Assembly (NCBI RefSeq): GCF_000940805.1
Contig: NZ_CP007142.1
Location: forward strand, 4,068,593 to 4,132,592
Length of the DNA: 64,000 nucleotides
From: Gynuella sunshinyii YC6258
GTDB taxonomy: Bacteria > Pseudomonadota > Gammaproteobacteria > Pseudomonadales > Natronospirillaceae
Reading direction: 5' to 3'
The notes beneath the pieces are model-generated. The model was given only the letters and a program-made list of their open reading frames with translations. It was not told the origin of the DNA and did not search any database. A program made the position numbers and the translations under genes. The first letter of the stretch is position 1. Each line of letters starts with the position of its first letter. Of the stretch, positions 18,022 to 24,666 are shown one piece after another.

Positions 18022-18051
18022 AGTGTCCGCTAAGGGTCGTAAGCAGCTATT
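18022..18051 (-). repeat. 30-bp motif flanking the Hachiman operon, right copy
   Basis: Read on the minus strand, this copy carries CTTACGACC and AGCGGACA, paralleling the left copy at 13453-13482. The two are inverted relative to each other and lie outside the three defence genes. It may be an end of the cassette or an unrelated interspersed repeat. Confidence 0.4.
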
Positions 18052-18072
18052 TCAGGATAGTATAATATTCGC

Positions 18073-18511
18073 CTACCGCCCAATTTCCGGTTTGGATATT
18101 TCACAGGTTTTCTCGTTCCACAACTCCAGAGTCAAATACAAAGACCGGATTTCGTCCGGCAGGATGCAGAGATAATCCAGGGGCTGGGCTTCGGAGGAAT
18201 GTCCAAAAGCACACATCAGAAGGCAACAGAAGTATAGTTATAGACGCGCTGGTGGTAGCCCCACGTTTTACGCAAGCTATGTGATCCAGAATTACCCGGC
18301 AAACCTGAATCCCGGCACCAACAATTTCACCAGCCGGATTCAAGGCGACAACACTTAATACACGGTTATGTTGTTGTGATAGAAACAGTCGTACATGTGA
18401 ATGATGGCGTTTAGACCAGCTTTGAGTCGCTGCAGGCTTTATTGCCAATTGAGCCTGGCTTTCGCTTTGGTAATGATGTCCGCATACCTCAATGTCCATA
18501 TCATGTCCCAT
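18073..18511 (-). pseudogene. Frameshifted tyrosine recombinase (C-terminal relic)
   Basis: Reading leftward across frames, remains of an integrase C-terminal domain appear in order: RLFLSQ and LSVVALN, then WCRDSGLPGNSGSHSLRKTW with the H-x-x-R box, then YHQR, and after a frameshift CAFGHSSEAQPLDYLC with the catalytic tyrosine, ending before the TAG at 18075-18073. At least two frameshifts and an in-frame stop break it. No N-terminal domain is recognisable upstream. It is dead, and marks past site-specific recombination at this island. Confidence 0.78.
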
Positions 18512-18728
18512 ACGTTACTCACAGACTAAAAGCCTGGAATCTGACCCGACGCCTGGCACTGGGAATGGCACCATGTGCAGAAGACATAGCCTGAAAATCG
18601 CCAGAACCCTTGGTCGATACTGGCTGGAAGAATCTTGCACAAGAGAAACGAACGAGGTGTGTGTGATTTCAGAATCCTGAGTAATCGCGCCATTAATGCC
18701 TGGGAAAATATTGAGGCGCTTGACACGA

Positions 18729-18757
18729 TTGGCTATGACCGAAGAAGTTGCTACGAT
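18729..18757 (+). promoter_or_regulatory. Candidate promoter of the MNT-HEPN gene, possibly leaderless
   Basis: A TTGGCT -35-like box (18729-18734) and a TACGAT -10-like box (18752-18757) are 17 bases apart. The expected transcription start falls at or one base before the ATG at 18765, and no ribosome-binding site precedes that ATG. Both facts suggest a leaderless message. This is pattern-based only. Confidence 0.4.
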
Positions 18758-18764
18758 GCCGGCC

Positions 18765-19619
18765 ATGAAAACAACACTTGACCACCTCCCCCTCGATAAA
18801 CAAGAGCAACTGCGCCATGCGGTTGACATCATTGTGCAAGCCGTTCAACCCTGCATGCTGATTTTATTCGGCAGTTATGCCCGTGGCGACTGGGTGGACC
18901 ATCTCGAAGAGGACCGTGTCCATTACCGCTATCAAAGCGATATGGATATTCTTGCCATTGCCAAAAACAAAGTACAGGCTCGCAAGATTGAGTTTAAAAC
19001 CTCCCTGAGCAATCGTTTGATGCGGGAAGTCAAAACGCCGGTCAGCCTGATTGCGGAAGAGATTTACTTTGTGAATGCCCAGTTAGCCAAAGGCCAGTAT
19101 TTCTATGTCGATATCTACCGCGAGGGCATCCTGTTGCACGATACCGGCAAGCTGGAGCTGGTAGAGCCAAAAGAACTGCCTCTGCCTGAACGGAAAATAG
19201 AGGCGCAAAAGCATTTTGATCATTGGCTAAAGGCTGCAAAAGAAGACTTAATGATGTATGAGGCAGCTACTGAGAGAAAACTGCACAACAAGGCAGCTTT
19301 TTCGTTGCATCAGGTCACAGAGCGCCTGTATTCCATGATTCTGCTGGTGTTTACCCATTACAAACCCAAACTCCATGATCTTGAAAAGCTACGCACCTTA
19401 ACCGGCAGCATAGAACCGGAATTCTTATCTGTATTTCCGCAAAGCACGCCCTTTGAGCAAAACTGCTTTGAGCTGTTGCGGCAGGCTTATGTGGATTCCC
19501 GTTATAACCCCACTTATTACATCACCACCGAGCAGTTGGAGTGGCTGGCAGACCGAATTAATCACCTCCAGAAGTTAGCCGAAAAACATTGCCGCGCCAA
19601 AATCGAGCATTTGGGCTGA
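18765..19619 (+). CDS. Nucleotidyltransferase-HEPN fusion protein
   Basis: A 284-residue fusion. The N-terminal minimal nucleotidyltransferase (about residues 25-105) has LFGSYARGDW and, after an insert, SDMDIL, the GS...DxD catalytic signature. The C-terminal HEPN domain (about 155-280) includes AAFSLHQVTERLY and KLHDLEKL. Split MNT/HEPN pairs form toxin-antitoxin systems in which MntA AMPylates and silences the HEPN ribonuclease; this is the single-chain version. I choose the ATG at 18765 because the relic at 11006 starts with the same residues; upstream in-frame ATGs at 18735 and 18696 are less likely. It lies alone beside the integrase relic. Confidence 0.85.
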   Translation: MKTTLDHLPLDKQEQLRHAVDIIVQAVQPCMLILFGSYARGDWVDHLEEDRVHYRYQSDMDILAIAKNKVQARKIEFKTSLSNRLMREVKTPVSLIAEEIYFVNAQLAKGQYFYVDIYREGILLHDTGKLELVEPKELPLPERKIEAQKHFDHWLKAAKEDLMMYEAATERKLHNKAAFSLHQVTERLYSMILLVFTHYKPKLHDLEKLRTLTGSIEPEFLSVFPQSTPFEQNCFELLRQAYVDSRYNPTYYITTEQLEWLADRINHLQKLAEKHCRAKIEHLG

Positions 19620-19967
19620 CAGAGACACGAACCCATACGACATGATGACCGTGAACCTGACGGGGCATTAAAAAATAGCTTCACAAGGCTTTCGCCAGGG
19701 AAATGCTCCAGATTAGGTGAATTAGGCTGGCTCCACAAAGGGGATCCCCTATTTCTATTTTTGTGACATTCTGAACCCGCTCAAAACTTATGTATTTAAC
19801 CGGAATACAAAATGCTAATTGGCATTTCAGATCCGTGACACTCATTTTTCCTGGTTCATTTTTACTATGCGCACCTGGTCATTTTGTGGTCGTCAAAACA
19901 TCTGGCAATTGAGATTTAATTTTTGCCTGAGGGGAATTGGATTTCTAACTGATTGATTTGAAAGGGA
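19620..19967. other. Gene-free stretch between MNT-HEPN gene and prophage
   Basis: About 350 bases without a credible gene. A perfect 12-bp palindrome AGGGGATCCCCT at 19739-19750 is followed by the T-rich ATTTCTATTTTT and may end MNT-HEPN transcription. Nothing else is recognised. Confidence 0.45.
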
Positions 19968-20030
19968 AAATTTGGTGCCCGGGGCCGGACTTGAACCGGC
20001 ACGACCGTTAAGGGTCGGGGGATTTTAAGT
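19968..20030. repeat. Prophage attachment site, left copy (displaced tRNA-Leu 3' end)
   Basis: A 63-bp sequence identical to 30099-30161. It is the 3' part of tRNA-Leu(UAA), from the anticodon-stem region through the TpsiC arm and CCA, without its 5' part. It marks the far end of the prophage, where the original tRNA tail was displaced on integration. Confidence 0.93.
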
Positions 20031-20138
20031 TCTAACTAGAGAAACACAATGCCCCACAATATCCTTAAAAATCAATAAGTTAAACTACTACCCGGCACCT
20101 ATTCTTACTTAAAAATGGCACGGAAATGGCACGAAATA

Positions 20139-20231
20139 TTACCTCCGAGCTTTAATAATCCTTCCACCCTTCCCGAACCGGTACCCCTTCTTTAACCGCC
20201 CATTTGCCTTTAACCCTGCCTTTCTTGCCAT
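20139..20231 (-). CDS. Tiny highly basic peptide, last gene of the prophage late operon
   Basis: A 30-codon frame starting inside the preceding membrane-protein gene (22-base overlap). It encodes six Lys and six Arg, no acidic residue, and the segment LKKGYRFGKGGR. Composition suggests a DNA-condensing or virion-internal peptide, as small basic proteins are in several small DNA phages. No strong ribosome-binding site is visible, so coupling to the upstream gene would be needed. It is unannotated-size and could be chance. Confidence 0.4.
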   Translation of the reverse strand: MARKAGLKANGRLKKGYRFGKGGRIIKARR

Positions 20232-20350
20232 CTTTCAATTACCCACTCTAGTTTTGTCACACGCTTATCAATTCGCCAGAACAGCAACAACACCCCAATC
20301 ATGGAAAGGTTGCCCCCGGCCCCCAGGATCTGAAAAATATCAATACTCAC
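20210..20350 (-). CDS. Small prophage membrane protein near the lysis genes
   Basis: A 46-residue frame with a GTG start overlapping the holin stop by four bases (GTGA). It has one hydrophobic segment (about residues 8-25, ending GVLLLFW) and then a charged amphipathic tail, RIDKRVTKLEWVIERWQER. The single N-terminal membrane anchor plus coil, right after holin, would suit a spanin-like or lysis-accessory protein. The overlap pattern, shared with six upstream junctions, is the main support. Confidence 0.6.
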   Translation of the reverse strand: MSIDIFQILGAGGNLSMIGVLLLFWRIDKRVTKLEWVIERWQERQG

Positions 20351-20646
20351 TGACCGCGCCCCTTGGCAATGGCATAAATACCAGCCACACCCGATACTCC
20401 TGCCACCAATTCAGCGTTAATTTCAACACCATGGGCAACTGCCCAGGCATAAAATCCAATCTGCGCATAGGCTAAAAACTGACGCCCCATTTTGTGGACA
20501 GCATCGACCCAGGGCACAGTCTGTGCCTGAAGCTCTGTCATATACACTTCCGCCCGTAATCGATTCGCCAAGTCTTTATCTGTCACCAGATCATCAATGA
20601 CCTTGGCTGCCCGTTCAGCCGCTTTTCCCAAACCGAATAATTTCAT
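20347..20646 (-). CDS. Phage holin of the 3TM superfamily
   Basis: A 99-residue protein. The N-terminal half is amphipathic (KAAERAAKVIDDLVTDKDLANRLRAE), followed by two or three hydrophobic stretches around QFLAYAQIGFYAWAV and LVAGVSGVAGIYAIA, as in the 3TM holin family. Holins open the inner membrane at the end of infection so the lytic enzyme can reach peptidoglycan. Its start overlaps the preceding lytic-enzyme stop by four bases. Confidence 0.7.
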   Translation of the reverse strand: MKLFGLGKAAERAAKVIDDLVTDKDLANRLRAEVYMTELQAQTVPWVDAVHKMGRQFLAYAQIGFYAWAVAHGVEINAELVAGVSGVAGIYAIAKGRGQ

Positions 20647-21107
20647 GCCAGGTTAACCCCCATATGAATGACATCTGCTGAGTAGGGATTAATCCCATTT
20701 TCATGCTTGATCATGGCGGCAATCAGATCAGGATATCGGTTGATGGGCAGTACATAGTCACTACGTACGCCCATGCTCTGACAAACCGAATCAATATAAG
20801 CGCCTGTATCATTCTCATTTCCGGGTGCCCATCTGCCCACAATGCCGGCCACCGTATCCAGTCCATACTTATTTCGATAGGTCATCATGAGCTTATACGC
20901 TGCCCGGATGCCGTATTCTGTAGACTCGAACTGCTCAAAATCTGAGTCAGAGCCAGGGTAAACTTTACCGTCCCATGCAATATCACTTTTTCGGATATTC
21001 AATGGGTTTCTGTTTCGAATCCCTCTTATTTTTTCAAACCCCACATAACCCCCTACGCTGATCATTGCGAGTGCCGCCGCACCCGCCGCCACATAAATTG
21101 CCTTCAT
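20643..21107 (-). CDS. Membrane-anchored virion lytic transglycosylase-like protein
   Basis: A 154-residue protein with an N-terminal hydrophobic anchor (about residues 3-22), then RNRNPLNIR, a Trp-containing linker, FESTEYGIRAAYKLMMTYRNKYG and VGRWAPGNENDTGAYI. This NPxNIR...RWAP..EN pattern is that of structural peptidoglycan hydrolases carried by tailless membrane phages and some tailed phages. It would open the wall during entry or lysis. Four-base overlaps link it on both sides. Confidence 0.72.
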   Translation of the reverse strand: MKAIYVAAGAAALAMISVGGYVGFEKIRGIRNRNPLNIRKSDIAWDGKVYPGSDSDFEQFESTEYGIRAAYKLMMTYRNKYGLDTVAGIVGRWAPGNENDTGAYIDSVCQSMGVRSDYVLPINRYPDLIAAMIKHENGINPYSADVIHMGVNLA

Positions 21108-21352
21108 TCAGCCAACAACCCCTTAACCCGGTCATGCTCCGCCACCAGACCGGTGTATCGCTGTTCAAAGTCCTCCAGCCCTATCACTTCATTTTGCCGG
21201 TTGTCCAGGTATTCGACTTCACCGATTCCAGTATCCGTATCGAATCTGACAGCCCATTCCCCCGCCGGCATCGAAAACGAGCACTCAGGCGGACCAACGG
21301 GTACGCCATCAATGATGATCAACTGGTCTTTGGTCACTGCTGTAATCTTCAT
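21104..21352 (-). CDS. Prophage protein of unknown function (82 aa)
   Basis: A small soluble acidic protein with no motif I recognise; it has MPAGEWAVRFDTDTG and a C-terminal helix ending HDRVKGLLAE. It lies between the collar-like protein gene and the lytic-enzyme gene, joined to both by ATGA overlaps, so it is likely a virion or assembly component. Confidence 0.7.
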   Translation of the reverse strand: MKITAVTKDQLIIIDGVPVGPPECSFSMPAGEWAVRFDTDTGIGEVEYLDNRQNEVIGLEDFEQRYTGLVAEHDRVKGLLAE

Positions 21353-21807
21353 ACCGCTTTTCTCCCGATATATTGCAAGGGCAGTACATTGATATACTGA
21401 GGTTCATTGGTATGGGTAATACCGATAAAGCCATGAGCATGGCTCTGACTGCCGCCTGCGGTTTCTGTCCATATATCATTTGCTAAGCCATCATTGGTGG
21501 TCACACCTGTATTGCCACCAGACCGTCCGGCTACCCGATGCCGATGCACTGGCATTTCTGACTCAGACAAGGTATGTCCTAATACGTATCCTGAAGGTCT
21601 GATCGTACTTTCCCCGCCTTTGGTACCGATCTCTCCAAAATGCCCGAACTTTGGAAAGTGGTTCAACATGTCGTAAGTGCCATTTTGCCCATCGGCGATC
21701 ACCCAGCCTTTCTCATATTCACGATTCAAAGCCTCACGAGAGCCTACAAACATCTTTATGTCACCAACCTGCGGCCGACTGTGACCTACAACTGGAATCA
21801 TGCTCAT
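21349..21807 (-). CDS. Prophage tail-collar-like virion protein, candidate spike
   Basis: A 152-residue protein resembling the phage tail-collar fold: VGDIKMFVG at the N-terminus, GWVIADGQNGTYDM (about residues 34-47), a central SESEMPVHRHRV and SHAHGF, and a closing NVLPLQYIGRK. In tailed phages this fold sits near fibre tips. Here, with no tail genes, it is a candidate vertex-spike or receptor-binding component. The His-rich pairs (HRH, HAH) may bind metal. Four-base overlaps on both sides. Confidence 0.65.
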   Translation of the reverse strand: MSMIPVVGHSRPQVGDIKMFVGSREALNREYEKGWVIADGQNGTYDMLNHFPKFGHFGEIGTKGGESTIRPSGYVLGHTLSESEMPVHRHRVAGRSGGNTGVTTNDGLANDIWTETAGGSQSHAHGFIGITHTNEPQYINVLPLQYIGRKAV

Positions 21808-22370
21808 ACATAAAATACCAATGCTGTAATTCTGTTTCCCTCGCCATATCCATTTTCGATCACTGGCAGCCTCCCAGCGCCGGACAAATCAGAATCAGGT
21901 TCAACTCTAAAGTAATCACCATCATCCGCTAAATATGCGGTGTTAGAGACCGTAAAAACCCATGAGACCACGCTTTTTGCAGGATATTTCTGATTAAAAA
22001 TGGCACCCAAGTCCGTCACTTCACCACTATCAACCGTTGTGCTAATCACACCATGCCGGACCTTGGTTTCTGACGGTGTCAGAATTTCAGAGACCTTAAC
22101 CACTCCCGCTGAATTCTCCAGAGTGGCCCCAGTGGTGCCCATCAACAACAGCTCTACTTCATTGGCATTGTCATGGGCATTTTTGATTTGCAGCTGCCTT
22201 GTCTCATTGTCGAATGCAATCAAATCCCCGGATTCAACTGGTACCTCTTCATTACCTTCCCCGGTCATCAACACCAGCGGACCGGTACAGCTGAGCACTT
22301 TTATTTTTCGGACGGTCTGTTGAATGATGTATTTACCACCCATGTCAACAGTAAACTTACTTGGCCTCAT
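21804..22370 (-). CDS. Prophage protein of unknown function (188 aa), probable virion component
   Basis: A beta-rich protein without recognised motifs. The first half (MRPSKFTVDMGGKY, PLVLMTGEG, GDLIAFDNE) looks like a small beta-barrel; the second half has regular beta-strand spacing up to ITALVFYV. I start at 22370, where the ATG overlaps the upstream stop by four bases as at neighbouring junctions, rather than at 22382. Its place before the collar-like gene suggests a penton or spike-base role, which is inference. Confidence 0.68.
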   Translation of the reverse strand: MRPSKFTVDMGGKYIIQQTVRKIKVLSCTGPLVLMTGEGNEEVPVESGDLIAFDNETRQLQIKNAHDNANEVELLLMGTTGATLENSAGVVKVSEILTPSETKVRHGVISTTVDSGEVTDLGAIFNQKYPAKSVVSWVFTVSNTAYLADDGDYFRVEPDSDLSGAGRLPVIENGYGEGNRITALVFYV

Positions 22371-22834
22371 GAACGCCCCCAAAACGCGAAATAACCGATT
22401 CCCAGCACAGCCGCGACCACCGCCCAGACAGCGTAGGACTGGTCTCCCATTTCTGTTTTCTTCAGCTGTTCAACCACATCCAGGGCATCGCCAGTGGTTT
22501 TGTTGATTTGACTGATGGCACTGTTCAGATATTGCTGACCGGTATCATTAATGGCCCGTTGACTCTCCAGCCCTACCTCTAAAAACTTGGTCAGCAAGTC
22601 TGTATTGTCATCAGAGAGGTGTTGCAGGGTATCTGCCTGATCCTGTGATATTTGCTGCAGTGTTTGAGCGTCAGCCGCCTCAATATTCCCAGTAATCTGG
22701 GAGGCGCTTATCGCTCCATCCGCCGCCGTCAGATTCACCGAGTCATCATCTACCCATGACGCGCCGGTATAGTCATAGTTGTAATTGGTTTCATCTGTTT
22801 TGGATGAAGACCCTAATAAGTTAAACCCCATCAT
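22367..22834 (-). CDS. Prophage membrane protein with long coiled stalk (155 aa)
   Basis: A soluble, Gln/Asp-rich helical region (about residues 45-125; for example QTLQQISQDQADTLQHL) is followed by a C-terminal hydrophobic segment (AVWAVVAAVLGIGYFAF) and GRS. A long stalk with a C-terminal anchor fits a membrane-associated virion protein. The ATG at 22834 overlaps the preceding stop (ATGATG); the next codon is also ATG, so a start at 22831 is possible. A longer upstream extension runs back into the previous gene and is unlikely. Confidence 0.68.
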   Translation of the reverse strand: MMGFNLLGSSSKTDETNYNYDYTGASWVDDDSVNLTAADGAISASQITGNIEAADAQTLQQISQDQADTLQHLSDDNTDLLTKFLEVGLESQRAINDTGQQYLNSAISQINKTTGDALDVVEQLKKTEMGDQSYAVWAVVAAVLGIGYFAFWGRS

Positions 22835-23067
22835 TGTCTCCCAAACACAAACAGCCCTAATCCCAACAACCCGACCCCGGCCAAAATCCACACCCCTGTA
22901 TTGGACTGTTCATTGTTTCCAAAGATGATTGAGCCTGACCGATAACTCAGCCCGGAATCGACATTGTTACGCTTGTTATCGCTTTTGGAGCCGGTGGCAG
23001 CTGATGCCTGATTGCTCATGCTCCAGCCATCACCCATCCCTAAATCAATACCTGGAATCGCACTCAC
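22831..23067 (-). CDS. Prophage small membrane protein (78 aa)
   Basis: A polar, Ser/Asn-rich N-terminal part is followed by one C-terminal transmembrane segment, VWILAGVGLLGLGLFVFG, ending RQ. This matches the type of small integral proteins that stud the internal membrane of PM2-like virions. It is linked on both sides by ATGA overlaps. Confidence 0.68.
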   Translation of the reverse strand: MSAIPGIDLGMGDGWSMSNQASAATGSKSDNKRNNVDSGLSYRSGSIIFGNNEQSNTGVWILAGVGLLGLGLFVFGRQ

Positions 23068-23204
23068 TTGTTCACCTTCAAAACGTAATACGCAGCACCA
23101 CCGACCAACCCAATCAATAAGACTCTATTGGTCAGTTGCGTTAGGCCTCCAAACGTCAAGCCACCGGCTATAAAACTGGCAATGGCCAAAATTGCGTATG
23201 GCAT
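23064..23204 (-). CDS. Prophage small membrane protein (46 aa)
   Basis: Two hydrophobic segments (AILAIASFIAGGLTFGG and VLLIGLVGGAAYYVL) with a short turn make up nearly the whole protein. I start at the ATG at 23204 (MPYAIL), preceded by AAGGGGG; an upstream in-frame ATG would run into the previous gene. It is a probable virion membrane protein. Confidence 0.65.
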   Translation of the reverse strand: MPYAILAIASFIAGGLTFGGLTQLTNRVLLIGLVGGAAYYVLKVNK

Positions 23205-23214
23205 ACATGCCCCC

Positions 23215-23469
23215 TTATTTGACGACGGCGACCAATAGCGATAGCGCACCAATCACCACCGGTGCTACCTTCAACAACTGAGAGCTTGAGCCGCTGCTGT
23301 TTTGACTGGCACTGCCTTGCGCACCCGGTATAGCGTTGGTCTGATCTTCATTGGTTGCTGGTTCACCGAACCAACTTTCATAGACTTCAGACACATTTTC
23401 ATCCCACCAGCCACTGACGCTGTCCGTAGCCTCATTTGCGGCATCATAAATAGATTGCCAAATCGCCAT
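23215..23469 (-). CDS. Prophage small membrane protein (84 aa)
   Basis: An amphipathic acidic N-terminal region rich in Trp (SGWWDENVSEVYESWFG), a Ser/Gln/Asn-rich linker, and a C-terminal membrane segment VAPVVIGALSLLVAVV. It is encoded 24 bases after the capsid gene and ten before the next small membrane protein, in the position where PM2 encodes membrane-associated virion proteins. Confidence 0.68.
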   Translation of the reverse strand: MAIWQSIYDAANEATDSVSGWWDENVSEVYESWFGEPATNEDQTNAIPGAQGSASQNSSGSSSQLLKVAPVVIGALSLLVAVVK

Positions 23470-23493
23470 GCTTACCCCCGGAATAAGGCCGTC

Positions 23494-24360
23494 TTAGCGA
23501 CGACCAACAGAACGTGAAGAACGTGTTTTACTGGTTGCCGGCGCTTCACTGCTGGTCCACACCGCCACTTTGGGCTCAAGTACTTCACACAGCATTTCAA
23601 TTTGCTGATTGCCCTGACTGACATCAAAACGAAATACCAAGCTGTTGGCGGTTGTCGGCATGGAATCCAAAATAGGATAGCCTTCTGCTACCGGGTCAAA
23701 GTGGTAATAGCCAGTCTGAGGAACACGAGGAAACTGTCCATCCTTCAAAATGAATACTTGCTCATCTGCCAGCGCTTCATAAATCTTGACATGATCCGCC
23801 TCCACTTCTATGCCTTTGATACCGGTGGCTTTGCAGTGAGCGGTTAACAATCGCGGTCCTTTGTTCATGGTCGTAAACTCAACCTTTCCCGCCGCTGCCG
23901 CAGGTACGTAATAACGCTTAAATGACCGGATAAAGTTACGCCGACCTGGATTAGGTGATGTTCTCGCTAAGGCCTTCAGTGTCGGAGCCTGCGCGCTCTC
24001 CGCAATTTTCACCTTTAAGATGATGTCATCCGTGCCACCGGTTGGCAGTCCTGTCGATAACATTGAATCGCGCAGCACGGCACCTTTCATCGAAAGTGGC
24101 AAACGATAAAAGTAAGTCGGACCTGAAGACCCAACCTCAATTTTGATGTACTTAGAGAGCATATGTAGCTCTTTACCAGACAACCCACCACCAAACATAT
24201 CTTCAGTATTGAGCACCAAAGAAACGGACTCTATTTTGTCCGGTGATAGATTGGTTTTAATGATGATATCATCATAACGCGGACCCGGTTGAATTCGCAT
24301 AGTTGCTGTTTCACCCGGAGCCACGCCAGAAAATGAATCAAGCTTTCGTAATGGACGCAT
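23494..24360 (-). CDS. Major capsid protein, PM2 P2-like double jelly roll
   Basis: A 288-residue protein that by memory aligns with the 269-residue PM2 capsid protein P2. Both open MR-x-(L/F)-x-x-L-(D/N)-S, then a V-A-x-G-(E/N) turn and an I-x-x-G-x-x-Y-(D/E) strand, and continue with LSPDKIESVSLVLN against a similar TPSQIKNVRVELD stretch. Later LSMKGAVLRDSM and GRRNFIRSFKRYYV also parallel P2. P2 forms trimers of two stacked jelly rolls coating an internal membrane. The Ser/Arg-rich tail is unusual. A DJR capsid is likely; exact relation to P2 needs a structure-level comparison. Confidence 0.8.
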   Translation of the reverse strand: MRPLRKLDSFSGVAPGETATMRIQPGPRYDDIIIKTNLSPDKIESVSLVLNTEDMFGGGLSGKELHMLSKYIKIEVGSSGPTYFYRLPLSMKGAVLRDSMLSTGLPTGGTDDIILKVKIAESAQAPTLKALARTSPNPGRRNFIRSFKRYYVPAAAAGKVEFTTMNKGPRLLTAHCKATGIKGIEVEADHVKIYEALADEQVFILKDGQFPRVPQTGYYHFDPVAEGYPILDSMPTTANSLVFRFDVSQGNQQIEMLCEVLEPKVAVWTSSEAPATSKTRSSRSVGRR

Positions 24361-24398
24361 GTTCTACCCTTATAACGTAGTTAATGACAAATGGCGGG

Positions 24399-24518
24399 TT
24401 AGAACCAGCCGCGATCACCCAGAATATTGTCAACCGCATCCACGTTATTAACGGCCCAAACTACCGCTGCCGCTGATGCCAGTGAAATTAATACAACGCG
24501 AGTTGTTGTCTTACTCAT
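24399..24518 (-). CDS. Tiny prophage membrane protein heading the late operon
   Basis: A 39-residue frame from ATG 24518 with one hydrophobic segment (VVLISLASAAAVVWAV) and a polar tail ending DRGWF. GGAACGGGAAA lies upstream. It fills the gap between the terminator and the capsid gene, and composition matches the other small membrane proteins of this unit. Support is length, hydrophobicity and position only. Confidence 0.55.
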   Translation of the reverse strand: MSKTTTRVVLISLASAAAVVWAVNNVDAVDNILGDRGWF

Positions 24519-24635
24519 GTTCAGTTTCCCGTTCCTGTTGATGTTGTTTGAACGGGCAAACTAAATCATGAATATCGGGCACCGTCAGGCCTGAGAGCCG
24601 TACGTACATACATAGGGAAAAGCCTAAATTACAGG

Positions 24636-24666
24636 CATAAAAAAAGCCGGATAACCGGCCTTTTTC
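24636..24666 (-). terminator. Terminator separating prophage early and late units
   Basis: A GCCGG-ATAA-CCGGC stem, A-rich on one side and T-rich on the other, lies directly after the packaging-ATPase stop. It can end the leftward early transcript. The ~115 bases between it and the 39-residue gene should contain the late promoter; I see no confident -35/-10 pair, as expected if an activator is needed. Confidence 0.75.

Noticed and set aside
18512-18764. Possible N-terminal remains of the recombinase or a small upstream gene before MNT-HEPN
   Set aside because: Several short frames exist on both strands but none matches a family, and no recombinase motifs were found in any frame.
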